DNA from: Serilophus lunatus
Lineage: Eukaryota > Chordata > Aves > Passeriformes > Eurylaimidae
Direction of reading: 5' to 3'
Assembly (NCBI GenBank): GCA_013399895.1
Contig: VXBA01002723.1
Coordinates: 35,838 to 99,837 of the forward strand
DNA: 64,000 nt
Shown piece after piece: positions 55,101-64,000 of this stretch. A model generated the notes under the pieces. That model had not been told where the DNA came from, did not search any database, and was given only the letters and a program-made list of their open reading frames with translations. Every line of letters starts with the position of its first letter. Within the stretch, counting starts at the first letter, position 1. Made by a program: the position numbers and the translations under genes.

Positions 55101-58100
55101 ATAGTCTTACTAACAAACAAGAGATTTCGAAATATTTATCTGCAGGGATGGAATAAAGGATTCAACATGTTTTTCCTGTTAATATTATTTGTAATGCTCA
55201 GAGCACAAGGTCTTGTAGGACCAGAGCAATTAGATGTTCCTGCTGCCAGAAGCTAGCAAACTAAGTAAAACAAGAAGACTGGTAAAAATAAAGCAAATGT
55301 TAGAAAAAAAAAAACAACAAACCAACAAAAGCCAAAACCAAAGGCCAAACCAGGAACCTGAAACTAAATTTATTTACCCATATCTCAGTCTCATTTCAAA
55401 ATAGCTAAGTGTGCTTAAGTGTACCAAATGAAACAGAGGTGTAGAATCATAGAATGGTTTGAGGTAGAAGGGACTTTTAAGGTTATATAGTCCACATCTC
55501 CTTAAATAAGCAGGGATATCTTCAACTAGATCACGTTGATCAAGACCCCATCCAGCATGGCCTTGAACACTTCCAGGGATGGGGCAGCCACTGCTTTTCC
55601 AGGCAACTTGTGCCAGTGCCTCACAACCCTTACAGTAAGGAATTTCTTCCTTATATCTAGTCCAAGTCTACCTTCTTTTAGTTTAAAACATTTAGAACCT
55701 TGTCCTATCACAACAGGCTGGGCTTAAAAGTTTATACTCATCGCACTTATAAGCCTCCTTTAAGTAATGAGAGGCCACAATGAGGTTTTCTCTTCTCCAG
55801 GCTGATCAACCCTAACTCAGTCTGTCTTCACAGGACAGGTGCTCCAGCTCTCTGATCAGTCTCTATTTTATGACCCATTCAACTTCAGCGGTATAAGAAG
55901 AGAAACTGCCAGTGAAGAATAAGGTAAAAAGGGGTTGAGTACTCAGCCTTTTCCTTGTCTGTTGCGACCAGTTTGCCAGCCTTGCTTATTGGGACTGTGC
56001 ATACGCGTGTGTGTAAATCCATCAGACATCTCTATTTACAAATGGTAACCAGCTTTAGTTTGCCCTGCACCGAAGATGCATCAATGCAGGGATCCTGTTG
56101 TGCTGCTCCACCTCTGATGCAAACAGAACAAACAGAAGGGCATTCACAAGCCACTACAGAGACTAAGGACATGCAAAGCTGCTGCAGGAGCATTCAGATA
56201 GGCGAAGTTTTCAAGTGATCTATAATTTCAGCTCGATTAGTAGATTTTCTCCAACTATGTAACTCAGTGCAGTCATTTGTCACTGAACTCTGGGGAGCCA
56301 TCCAGAGGGAAACAAGAACCATTTCCCTGCTGCAGCCTGTCACTTGGGCAGTCAGCATCTCTCAGCACTTGTACTGTTGTATAAATTACATCCCTCCCAG
56401 CTTGGTCAAGTGCGTCCATCATTCAGTACATATGTAATCTTCACTATTTTATTGTCTCATTGATGGAAGAATTAGCTGCACAGTGGGAAACACATTAAGA
56501 AAGGACTACCAATTATTTTGCCCTGTTTCTAACTTCTTTAATCCCCTGTAATCTTTTCTAAGGGTGGGGATTCATATCTACTCAAATCACTTCACAGAAG
56601 ACATATATAATGTAACAGAAACTCTACACACCAGGGAAAACAACCCTACTACTGATCCTCTAGAGTATCAAATGCACCAGCAATAGCTGGAGAACAGATC
56701 ACAATTTGCAAACACTGTGTAATGGCACTGTCCAAGCTAACCCCAGTTGCTTGATCCATTCAGTTGGGAAGGCCATCATCACCTAGCCCATAACCTCTGT
56801 TTCTCCTACAATAAGCCAGCCACAGCCTAATAGAAACCTGGCTTTGTTCTAAGCACCTTGTGGTGTTGCCGCCGGTGTAGCAAGATTCTATTCATCCTTT
56901 TCAGAAGCTGGTATCAAATGTGGTAAGGCTATTCAAAACCTTTTTCTGGTTTGGAGATGTAATTTGTGGATCTTGAAGCTGCAGGAACTACAGCATAGGA
57001 TCCTCAAATCATATTACAGGAAAACTTCCAAGAGAGAAACATTCACAAAAATGTCACTGCAAAAGTCAGTTTATCCATCTTAAAAATTAATATATCACCG
57101 ACTTCACGATGCTTGCGGAATTTTGTGAAATGCTTAACAATGTCTCTGGGCTCAATCTAGGATTTAGAATACTACTATATACAAATGCAGACAAACATCA
57201 GGTGGTATGGGACTCTTCATAAAAATAGCACTATTTATATACTCAGCTGCCTCTGTGATTTAATGGTAAAGTTGCTGACCTCATATGCAAAACCATATCA
57301 TTATGACTGTGGCATCAATTCATTAATCAAAACGACAGAAAGTCTTATGATCAAATGAGAGAGGTTCCTCTACTTTTTATGACAACAGTGCTTGTGACAC
57401 AACCATACTAGATCCATCTGTGATTGAACTGGAAACCAGCTATTTTCTATACTCAGTGGAATTCTGATTTATGATGTGCTTGAAATTACTGTGGATTTCT
57501 ATTAAAGACAAACACTCTGTGGTAAGGTACCATACTTACCTGTAATTTAGTTATGTAACAGTAGTATCCTCCATAGACCCCACATCCTTTGGGGTTTTAT
57601 GTTTTTCAGATACGCAACTTTCAGAGCCAACTAGGCATTTTTTAAGAGTTTGGCCTTTTTCCTGAGGCCCTAAGCAAACCTCAAGCCATGAAGGAGCAGG
57701 GAATTTATACAGGTCTGCACAGACTCAGTCAGCAGTTTCCCTTCCACTGACATCCACAGGAAGCCAGCATGTATGGAAAGATGGGGGCACGCAAACATCA
57801 GCAATTACAGATAGGCCACTTTTCCCACATTTGGAAATATACAGCTCAAGGCTAAGTATTTAGTCAGTGTCTTCAGTGCAGGAGAAACCTCTACTAGCTG
57901 GCAGATTTTCTCCTTAAAAAGTTTATTTGTTTATTCTATTACTCAGCATAGGCAATGGTAAAGTAAAACTGCAAGACAACAGAAAAGGGCCAAAGAAAAT
58001 TACATTTTTGGTGAAGCTGTACTGTTCAAAGGTGAGAACAACATTTCTAGTTCACAGGTGTACCACTTTAAAATAAGTTTTTTGCCTATTATTTTAGGTA

Positions 58101-61100
58101 TACTCACAGACCCAGACACTAAAATAAAGCTTAGAAGAGTAACACACAAGCTCATGCATCCACTTGACATACTTACACACTTTGAAGATGACAGGATCTA
58201 CTCTAAAAAGAAGAAATTTATGTTCCAAGGCTGCAGCCCTCTTGTTAATTCATTTCCCTTGTGCACTTCTACACTGCTTATAGAGACTTATTTCTGACTC
58301 AAACTTTAGAAACACCCTCGGTATCATCTCTTCTGGCTCAGGATTCTTTAAATGACAAAAATTACTGACTCAGAACCTGCGAGAGAAAGAAACTGCAAGT
58401 TTAGGGAACCAAGGTACAAAAAGGTAACATACCCTTCCTCAATTGTAACAGAATTCATGATGATGCAGTTTGTTATCTTAACTTTGTCTTTTATGGTACA
58501 CATGCTGCCGATGATGGAGTGTTTAATGGACGTCTTCTCCCCAATTTGTGTGGATGATCCAATGATACTGTCTGATCCAACCTAGGAAAGAAAACAACAG
58601 AAACTAGCAAAAGTACATGGGGTTCTCTGACATGTGTTCTCCATACACCTCTTCCAAACAGCGTGTCTCAAGCACTCATCAACAAAGTTGACCGTATTTT
58701 ACCCTGAGGGAGCCTTGGCACAGGAATGACCTAGAAATCTGGGGAGTTGGACAGTCTTCCCAAGGTCCATTACCTTGGTCAAATTCCATTAGTGTGTCTA
58801 ACTTTGTAGGTCACATGCAGGAAGGTAAGAACAGTCCTGCTGGTACTCACTGGTTTCACTCAGGTTTGCCCAGCGAGACCTGTCAAAGGCAGGCTTGAAG
58901 CTGGTATTCAACCAAAAGGCTTCAGTGAGGAGCAAAGCTAAAATACTGACCTCTTCTGAGTTTGGTGTCCTTTGGAAAGCAAACTGGTCATCTACCAGGA
59001 ACTGCCATTAGGGAACAAGAGACTGAAGTGTCGGACTTGAGAGTAAGACAGAATTTTTACCAAACATTTTAAAAGACAGAGACTGAAAGGCAGGAACCCA
59101 TGGATGAGCCTACAGGAGACTCTGGGCTGCAGCACCTATGCTGTCATTCCACACTTCAGAACTCAACTTCACTTACAACAATGAGACTGAATTTTAGTAA
59201 GCAGTTCTTGAAGCAAAGTGGATGCAGACTATATTGCAAGAGCAGAGAAGGGAAAAGAGAACACTTACCATGCCTTTGTCAGTGATCTGGGCAGACCCAT
59301 GAACCAGTGGCTCTTCCAGACCCAGATTAAGCAATAGCTTTGGAACCTGGATGGAAAAACACACATCACAAGTTAACATAACAGTGCTGTACCCACAAAT
59401 TACACAAACAGCTTAAAGATGGCTTTGGTTTCCATTGTACTACTGCATCTGCTGTAAACATTTGAACCTACAGGAAAAGGTAGGTTACTGCATTTTAAAT
59501 GTCCACTAGGTATGTGCGATTTATCATCTTCCATTTTTATAAAGGAGACAGGTACACGCTGCCACTGCAGTGCACTGCACGTCTCCTCTCAACTCAGCTT
59601 CCCACCTGTGGAGCAGCAGCAGCAGCAAGCTGGCTCCAGCTGAACACAGTGACATCCTGTATGTTACTATGACGTCTGGCATTTGCCATTTCAAATGCAG
59701 CTCAATGTGTTTTATGCTGCTCAGTAAAGCAAGGCAGGGAAGCAAATAATACCACATAAAAAGATGACTTGTGTTCAGCCCACTCCATAAGGCAGTACAT
59801 TGAGGTACAGGCAACAAAATCATATTTCAGATGTTTAAGCAGAAAGAAATAAAGTTGATCAAGTGGCTATTCCAGATGGTAAAAGGCTGCACAAGAAATG
59901 GCTCTTGACAGGAAGAAGGCAGGTGTTAGATAAGTAGATAAAGCCATGATGGAAATAGAGAGAGACATAGCCCAAAAGGTAGCCAAGAACAAATCCATGG
60001 AGAGCAATTCTGAACTGGCTCCTGAAAAGACATGGGAGCCAACCTTGTAGGAGGATGGGATATCACTCCATTATTCCTCCTTTTGTGGGTGAAAGAGCAG
60101 CCCGAGGCATCTGCATCTCCTGGCGTCAGGCTGGGGCCAAGGTCACACACCACAGAAGAGGTGATGACAGCATGGATGGGGATTTCAGGGGAGGTGGGAG
60201 CCTTGCAGTAATGCACAGACACAGTGCTGCACAGTTACTGGCAGGGGTGATGCAATGTATGATGTGTCTTGGTAGGACAGAAACACAAGAGACACAGAGG
60301 TGGCAAAGTGATGCACAAGGGCTAAGAGGTCTGTGTGTCACAGCAACCTGCTCGCCTGAGAGAGAGGCAGCATTTGCTGGGCTGGTGTGGAGCTCCCCAC
60401 ACGCTGCTTGGCCAGCCAGGATGTGCGCACTGACTGGCCATCTGGGAGGTGAACTGGAGTCTCTGCAGAGTGATGGTGCAATTGGGTTTGCCTGAAAGGA
60501 GGAAGTTTCTCTTTTCTCTACTCAGGCACCTATTTTTTCAAAACTCTTAGAAAAAAGTTTACCTTTGAGATATTTATTGCTCTGTTAAATTTGGCTGAAC
60601 GGTGCCAGCAATTTCCAAAGTTGCTGTGAAGGAATAGCCATACAGTACAATTGTGTAAAATTACCTCCTTAAAAAACTGGGATAACAAGAGCTGATGGCT
60701 AGGGAGTGAACCTCAAGAAGCAAATCCCACAGATCTGAACAAGTTGGGATCAGATCAGAAAAAAATATCTCAAGATCTGAAATGAGATGATAGTTGCAGA
60801 AAATTATTTAGATATTCATAATATGACCAGCCCATTTCACTTCTAGCTGTTTTCCACATGATAAGAATTTTCACAATTGATGCTTCATTCAGATGAGTGA
60901 GATGAGCTCAGATGAGCTTACACTTCTGGGGATAATAGGCAAATTGAAATGATGGCTCAGTAGACATTTTCACACCTGTAGCTCTTTACCTCTTGAAGTT
61001 GGTCCTTTCCACTGGACTTATGTTTTGGTTCTTTTTTAACAAACAAGAGTAGATTAGATCCTTCAGTCAAAGGTGCAGGCATTACAGAAAACCACCAGCT

Positions 61101-63578
61101 TACCACAAACTAGGCCGATTCATTCACTGATGCTGGCTGGGTGAAGAGACGTTGTCCTCACCTGACATATAGATCCAAGAGAGGAACACACACCTAAGAA
61201 TATCTACAGCATAGGCTTGAAAGATTCCTGCTATTCACTGTTGATCTGCAGGAAGTGAAAGAAATGAAGAAAGGCTCTTACCCTCTTCAGTGGAAAGGTG
61301 GTGTAGTGAAATAAATAAAGGATTTTACTGGCTAGAGCAAAGCCCTTATTAGAATCAGTCAATGGCAGTGCAGCCTGAGGGGTAACCCAAGAAAGCTACC
61401 AGCTCAAGCATTTTGCTCTGAAAAGGAAGGTTAGACTGGGGGCAGGAGTCAGAGGGAGTGCCTGGGTCAAGGGAAGGTTTAAGATGTGTTTGGATTTAAT
61501 TCATCTTACAAAGAAACTATTTCCTGCTATTGAAGATAACTCCCTCCTGAACCCACCTGCCCACACACAGGCTGCAGGCATCCAGAAACCCAGCTGGAAG
61601 TGAAATGGTGTGAGCAAAGTGTTTCCTCACAAGAAGGGCAATGGGTTAGGATGCCATTCCTTCCCACTGCTACTGGACTGGACTACTATTGCTCCCTGAG
61701 TTTGTCCCTTTGGACCTTAAAGTTATAGGTCCTGGCTTTGCAGCAAGGGAATCAGAATCTGGTCTGTTAAGACCAAAATCAAAGCAAACAAGACACACAA
61801 AGCCTTTCCTAGTGACCAATGAAATAGGTAAAAAAAATTCCAGATCAAATTAATTGTGTATCTTTTATGAGGATTAGTAAGACAAACAAAATGCAGTGAC
61901 ACTAAAAAAAGGAGCTCCTCATTAAGGTCCATTTTATGTTTTACCTCCATATAGTTTCCTTCAAAATTTTACCATCCTGAAAAAAGTTAAAAAATCAAAG
62001 AAAATCCTTTCCAGTGTTGAAGGCCCCAATATGATTCCAAAACACTAAATCTTTGTACCACCCAGGAGCAAACATATTTCCTGAACTGACCAAAATGTAG
62101 AATATTTAGGTTAAAAAAACCTCAACCAAAAAACAAAAAACCAACACAAAAAACCCACATGGAGTCTAACTGGCTTAACTCAATAATTTTTTACTGAAGT
62201 GGCTGCTGCCAAATGTACATGCACACTTCCCCTGGCAAGTGGTGTTCTCCCTTAACCCTTTGGGCACACTTGTTCCTGCTATTTTTGGGCAAAGTTTTCT
62301 CTTTCTGACAGCTGTGATGCCTCTCTTCCTCATGTCCCCAACCACAGAGCAAGTAATTTTATTTCAGGGTTCCTCTACAGGCACTAAGGAGAAAGAGCTC
62401 CAGTGTGTAAACTCAGGCTGCCATGCTGCAATTTGGACTTGCATAAATTAATCTACTCACGTAACTAAAAAGAAATCAGCTCAGTCTGAGAACAGAGGCA
62501 AGGCAGTGATCATATCCAGGATTCCCAATACAACTTTATTGCCTTCCCCTTCCAGAAATCCTGAGTCTTTCCTTATTACGTTTTTTGTCAGTCTTTCAAA
62601 ACCAGAAGAAACTGTCCACTCCTGATAACAATGAAGTTCATCACTAGCGAAGCAAAGTGAGAATTTGTACATTGCATTGGCCAGCGTAGTAAAAAACCCA
62701 AGAAAACCCCAAATCTTCACCATGCAAATAGATTGGGAGCTTTTAATCATCACTCATTAGCTGGTACACAATTTCTCTAATCCTCCTGTGATTTTTTTGT
62801 TTCATGAATTCTCAGTAGTGTGAAAGCTGCACCAGATTGACCTTTCATCTCTGTGTTTACCTGGACTACCACTGTAGTGAAACCTATTTATAAAGTAAGT
62901 CTTCCATAATGGAAATCATTGTGCAATTTAAATGTAAGGGTAGTTTAAATGTTTCAGAAAATCATTAACAACCTTTGTTATTATCATAGATAAATATCTG
63001 CTACGAAAAGTCCAGTCAGAACTGATCTTGCCTTTAGGACATGGAGGATATTGAGTAGATGAACAGTCAAAGCTACTTCCATCCTTATTTTCCACACATC
63101 TTGGCTCTTTGGCTGCAGGTCTTGCCTTGCCCCCCAAAACACAAGAGTGTGTGGGATGAGGGTTTTCATAGCTAAATCAAAGCTATGGAGTAAATTAGTG
63201 ACAGAAGTGTTTCCTGGCCTTACATCCCTATCCAGCAACAAGTAGGGTGATGAGCCTAGATAAGATGGCACTGGTTCAATTCCCACATACTCCTCAGCTG
63301 TATCACAGGGAGCCACTCCTGGAGCCTAAAATGTCCTGAGAACTACTGCTGTATTCCCAGGAGGCAGTTCTGTATTTTCCTCACCTGTCGGTTCGCTTCA
63401 ATATACAGCCCAAGAGTATTCACCCGGTAGCACAGCCCCTCTTTCATTATATGGACGTAGCAGCGCACTTTTCCTTCGTGGAGAGTTTCATTCATATCTC
63501 CTCTATGATCATTCCAACAAGAGTTATCTGGAGCAGGTTTCAGCAAGCTATTATCTTCCTTTATGAAACTATAAATGT
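34143..63578 (-). CDS. EIF2B3: EIF2B3, eIF2B gamma subunit (C-terminal part, five exons in window)
   Basis: eIF2B is the cytosolic guanine-nucleotide exchange factor that recharges eIF2 with GTP for start-codon selection; gamma pairs with the catalytic epsilon subunit. Five exons (194, 78, 149, 104 and 53 nt) splice in phase into 192 residues plus stop, about 40% of the usual 450-residue protein. They cover the end of the nucleotidyltransferase-like domain and linker (DIYSFIKE, CYVHIMKEGLC, TLGLYIEANRQ) and the left-handed beta-helix of hexapeptide repeats (IGSSTQIGEKTSIKHSIIG; VICHNAVIEKGADIKDCLIG), ending VNEVIVGTEQLMEI. All match human eIF2B gamma closely. The N-terminal exons lie beyond the right edge. 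The introns between the last three exons are 12.8 and 11.4 kb. Loss of function of this family causes vanishing white matter disease in people; nothing here looks broken. Confidence 0.95.
35996..36195. repeat. Three-copy tandem repeat, unit about 66 bp
   Basis: Units starting ACAGCTCTGCCAATA (35996), ACAGCTTTGCCAAGG (36060) and ACAGCTTTCCCAATA (36126) are 64 and 66 bp apart. Similarity continues through the unit (CTGCAGCA or TTCAGCACC in the middle, TCCTG-ACC at the end). On the minus strand a frame open through all three copies gives repeating LRYIGKAV / LRYLGKAV / TWGYWQSC blocks. Confidence 0.6.
36570..36680 (+). repeat. Probable ancient MIR/CORE-SINE or L2-type relic
   Basis: Resembles the amniote core GGGGAAACTGAGGC...TTAAG...CCAAGGTCACA: here ATTGGGAAATGAAGGCAGCA, then GGAGCTTAAGCAGCCAAAGC, then CACATGGGAAATTGG. 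Strongly diverged; assigned from pattern memory only. Confidence 0.35.
37877..37940. repeat. 64-bp uninterrupted polypurine tract
   Basis: Pure A/G run including GGGGGGG, a run of 12-13 A and an AGAGAG segment, in EIF2B3's last intron. Long polypurine runs can adopt non-B structures, but nothing else marks this one. Confidence 0.8.
42640..42860 (-). mobile_element. Ancient CR1/L3-type LINE fragment
   Basis: The plus strand shows the reverse complement of a familiar old LINE 3' region: GGGAGATTATCCCACAGCCT, then CATTAGGAAAATGCTCTAG, then AATTCAATCCCATTACTCCC and GGACCACCCTAAAT. Diverged and 5'-truncated. Confidence 0.45.
44238..44347 (+). mobile_element. CR1 LINE, 3' end fragment
   Basis: Classic CR1 3' UTR wording: GGCACTTAGGGACATGGTTT, GGTTGGACTTG, ATCTTAAAGGACTTTTCCAA, CCTAAATGATTCTATAGTTC, ending with the 8-bp ATTCTATG-like terminal repeat. 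5'-truncated to about 110 bp, as is usual for CR1. Confidence 0.9.
45338..45351. repeat. (AAC)n microsatellite
   Basis: Four to five AAC/CAA units in an EIF2B3 intron. Confidence 0.7.
45566..45669 (-). CDS. EIF2B3: EIF2B3 penultimate coding exon (beta-helix)
   Basis: 104 nt. Encodes CCLQGSVICHNAVIEKGADI and KDCLIGSDQRLETK. Human has SNIQ where this copy has CCLQ. Acceptor TTGTAG, donor GTAAGT; it ends one base into an Ala codon that the last exon completes. Confidence 0.96.
46435..46490 (-). repeat. Possible MIR-like relic
   Basis: The stretch CACTACTCTGAGCCTCTCCA followed by TCCAGTAAAATGGAACT resembles the reverse complement of the MIR/L2 tail (TCTGAGCCTCAGTTTCC...TGTAAAATGG). Short and diverged. 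Confidence 0.3.
49120..49192. repeat. GA/TG simple-repeat patch
   Basis: GAGAGAGAGCG, then GTCTGTGTCTGTGTGTACGC and GAGAGACAGAGAG within 75 bp of an EIF2B3 intron. Confidence 0.7.
51772..51813. repeat. 23-bp local direct duplication
   Basis: GTCACCTTTATAAACTGAA occurs identically at 51772-51790 and 51795-51813. Perfect identity suggests a recent tandem duplication or slippage event. Confidence 0.9.
55443..55862 (-). mobile_element. CR1 LINE fragment with the ORF2 C terminus and 3' end
   Basis: The 3' terminal repeat (AGAATCATAGAAT on the plus strand) marks the right-to-left orientation. On the minus strand an open frame at 55526-55711 encodes the end of CR1 ORF2, with FKLKEG, LDIRKKFLTVRVVRHWHKLP and PSLEVFKAMLDG, the standard CR1 reverse-transcriptase tail. 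5'-truncated; a relic, not an active element. Confidence 0.92.
58433..58581 (-). CDS. EIF2B3: EIF2B3 exon encoding the first beta-helix turns
   Basis: 149 nt. Encodes VGSDSIIGSSTQIGEKTSIK, HSIIGSMCTIKDKVKITNCI and IMNSVTIEEG, with the alternating [IV]-G hexapeptide pattern of left-handed beta-helix proteins. Acceptor TCCTAG, donor GTATGT; it ends two bases into a Gly codon. Confidence 0.96.
59269..59346 (-). CDS. EIF2B3: EIF2B3 exon encoding VPKLLLNLG to DKGM
   Basis: 78 nt, exactly 26 codons in phase 0: VPKLLLNLGLEEPLVHGSAQ then ITDKGM. It leads into the beta-helix domain. Acceptor ATCCAG, donor GTAAGT. Human has the equivalent VPKLL start and PPVHSSAQIVSK end. Confidence 0.95.
59347..63384 (-). 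other. EIF2B3: EIF2B3 intron (4.0 kb)
   Basis: No exon is seen between the two flanking EIF2B3 exons. The 687-bp intron at 58582-59268 is likewise empty. Open frames up to 146 codons occur (for example 60055-60495 on the plus strand), without homology I recognise. Confidence 0.65.
63385..63578 (-). CDS. EIF2B3: EIF2B3 exon encoding DIYSFIKE to EANRQ
   Basis: 194 nt, acceptor CTCCAG, donor GTGAGG. The first two bases complete an Asp codon begun in an exon off the right edge. Contains the highly conserved VRCYVHIMKEGLC and RVNTLGLYIEANRQ. The intermediate stretch (NSCWNDHRGDMNETLHEGK) is the variable linker. Confidence 0.96.
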
Positions 63579-63743
63579 CTGGAGAACACACACATGGCAT
63601 GAAGTTAGACAGGATTTAATGAAATACTTTCTGAAGAGGAATACTATTAAAATACTGTTGGTGAAAGGAAATCTTTGCCTCACCTCATCTCAATGGCTAG
63701 ATACTTAGCAATCATTAACAGATTTTATCACATGTAGTGAGTA

Positions 63744-63885
63744 AGTGCTTATTTTTATTCTGCAGGTGTGAATCAAGGAATCAGGACAGATGCACTGTTT
63801 TGCCCAAGGTCACACAAGGAGACAGTGGAAATGCTAAAAATAAATTCCAAGATCAGAGATCCTGTCCGGTTCCCAGGTCAGGATG
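63744..63885 (+). repeat. Probable MIR/CORE-SINE or L2-type relic
   Basis: TTTTGCCCAAGGTCACACAA followed by GGAGACAGTGGAAATG and later GATCCTGTCCGGTTCCCAG matches the amniote SINE/L2 pattern TTGCCCAAGGTCACACAG...GGCAGAGC...CCAGGTCT. It lies upstream of an EIF2B3 exon. Confidence 0.45.
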
Positions 63886-64000
63886 GTTAAGGCTCAGTCT
63901 GTTGTCCTATGCAATTTTAGAAACTCCCTCCTAAAATTACATTTTCAAAAATGCATTTACCTATTCTGTATTCCAGAAGAAAAAATACAGAGCCTCTAGA

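Larger units (their letters stand above)
45670..58432 (-). other. EIF2B3: EIF2B3 intron (12.8 kb)
   Basis: AT-rich intron. Contains a 420-bp CR1 on the minus strand, a short MIR-like relic, a TG/GA-rich patch at about 49120-49190, a local 23-bp duplication at 51772-51813 and A-runs at 48487-48500 and 54600-54617. The stretch 48400-50300 is complex and repeat-poor but has no coding signal. Confidence 0.7.

Noticed and set aside
63262..63300. GGTTCAATTCC, a tRNA B-box match
   Set aside because: No A-box or cloverleaf can be formed around it; more likely chance or a SINE relic.
62984..63316. Minus-strand frame of 110 codons beside an EIF2B3 exon
   Set aside because: Not in phase with a usable splice site, no match to eIF2B gamma, and part of it reads like an old SINE-derived phrase (GGGAATTGAACC).
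1..64000. CRISPR arrays, bacterial operons, tRNA or rRNA genes, intact retroviruses
   Set aside because: No regularly spaced identical repeats, cloverleaf-forming sequence, rRNA stretches or paired long terminal repeats were seen by eye on either strand.

Overview
The window is vertebrate nuclear DNA, most likely from a bird. It has large multi-exon genes with GT-AG introns, CpG-dense promoter sequence, LINEs of the CR1 family whose 3' ends carry the ATTCTATG-type repeat typical of sauropsids, and no bacterial-style operons. GC content falls sharply from the left third (short introns, GC-rich) to the right half (long AT-rich introns). There is a 221-base run of N at 21101-21321 and a single N at 12376.

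Two genes account for all the coding sequence I can support, and both lie on the minus strand. PTCH2 (Hedgehog receptor Patched-2) runs from its start codon at 21080-21082 to its stop at 1407-1409. I could place 23 coding exons, all with GT-AG boundaries and compatible phases. Together they total 4074 nt, an open frame of 1357 codons plus stop. The last five coding exons known from the C-terminal half of EIF2B3 (gamma subunit of the eIF2 guanine-nucleotide exchange factor eIF2B) lie at 34143-63578; its 5' half continues beyond the right edge. PTCH2 and EIF2B3 are also adjacent and co-oriented in human (1p34.1), which supports calling the left gene PTCH2 and not PTCH1. The extreme left end has poly(A) signals on the plus strand. 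That fits the 3' end of a convergent gene; BTBD19 holds that position in human, but no coding part of it is visible here.

Layout: 1-1306, convergent 3' ends; 1407-10873, PTCH2 exons 23 to 3 with mostly short introns; 10874-20552, the 9.7-kb PTCH2 intron 2 with several AT-rich islands that look like regulatory elements; 20553-21082, PTCH2 exons 2 and 1 in a CpG island, cut by the N gap; 21322-21980, a decayed minisatellite of about 31 bp; 22000-33970, a 12-kb intergenic region with no convincing gene but several candidate control elements, one holding a perfect GLI consensus; 33975-63578, the EIF2B3 3' half, whose two introns over 11 kb hold CR1 and ancient SINE/LINE fragments.

The two genes are not functionally linked: PTCH2 acts at the membrane in Hedgehog signalling, EIF2B3 in cytosolic translation initiation. 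No novel gene system was found. The items most worth checking are the GLI sites around PTCH2, the PTCH2 stop codon that abuts a splice donor, the long C-terminal tail without PPxY motifs, and two decayed tandem repeats.
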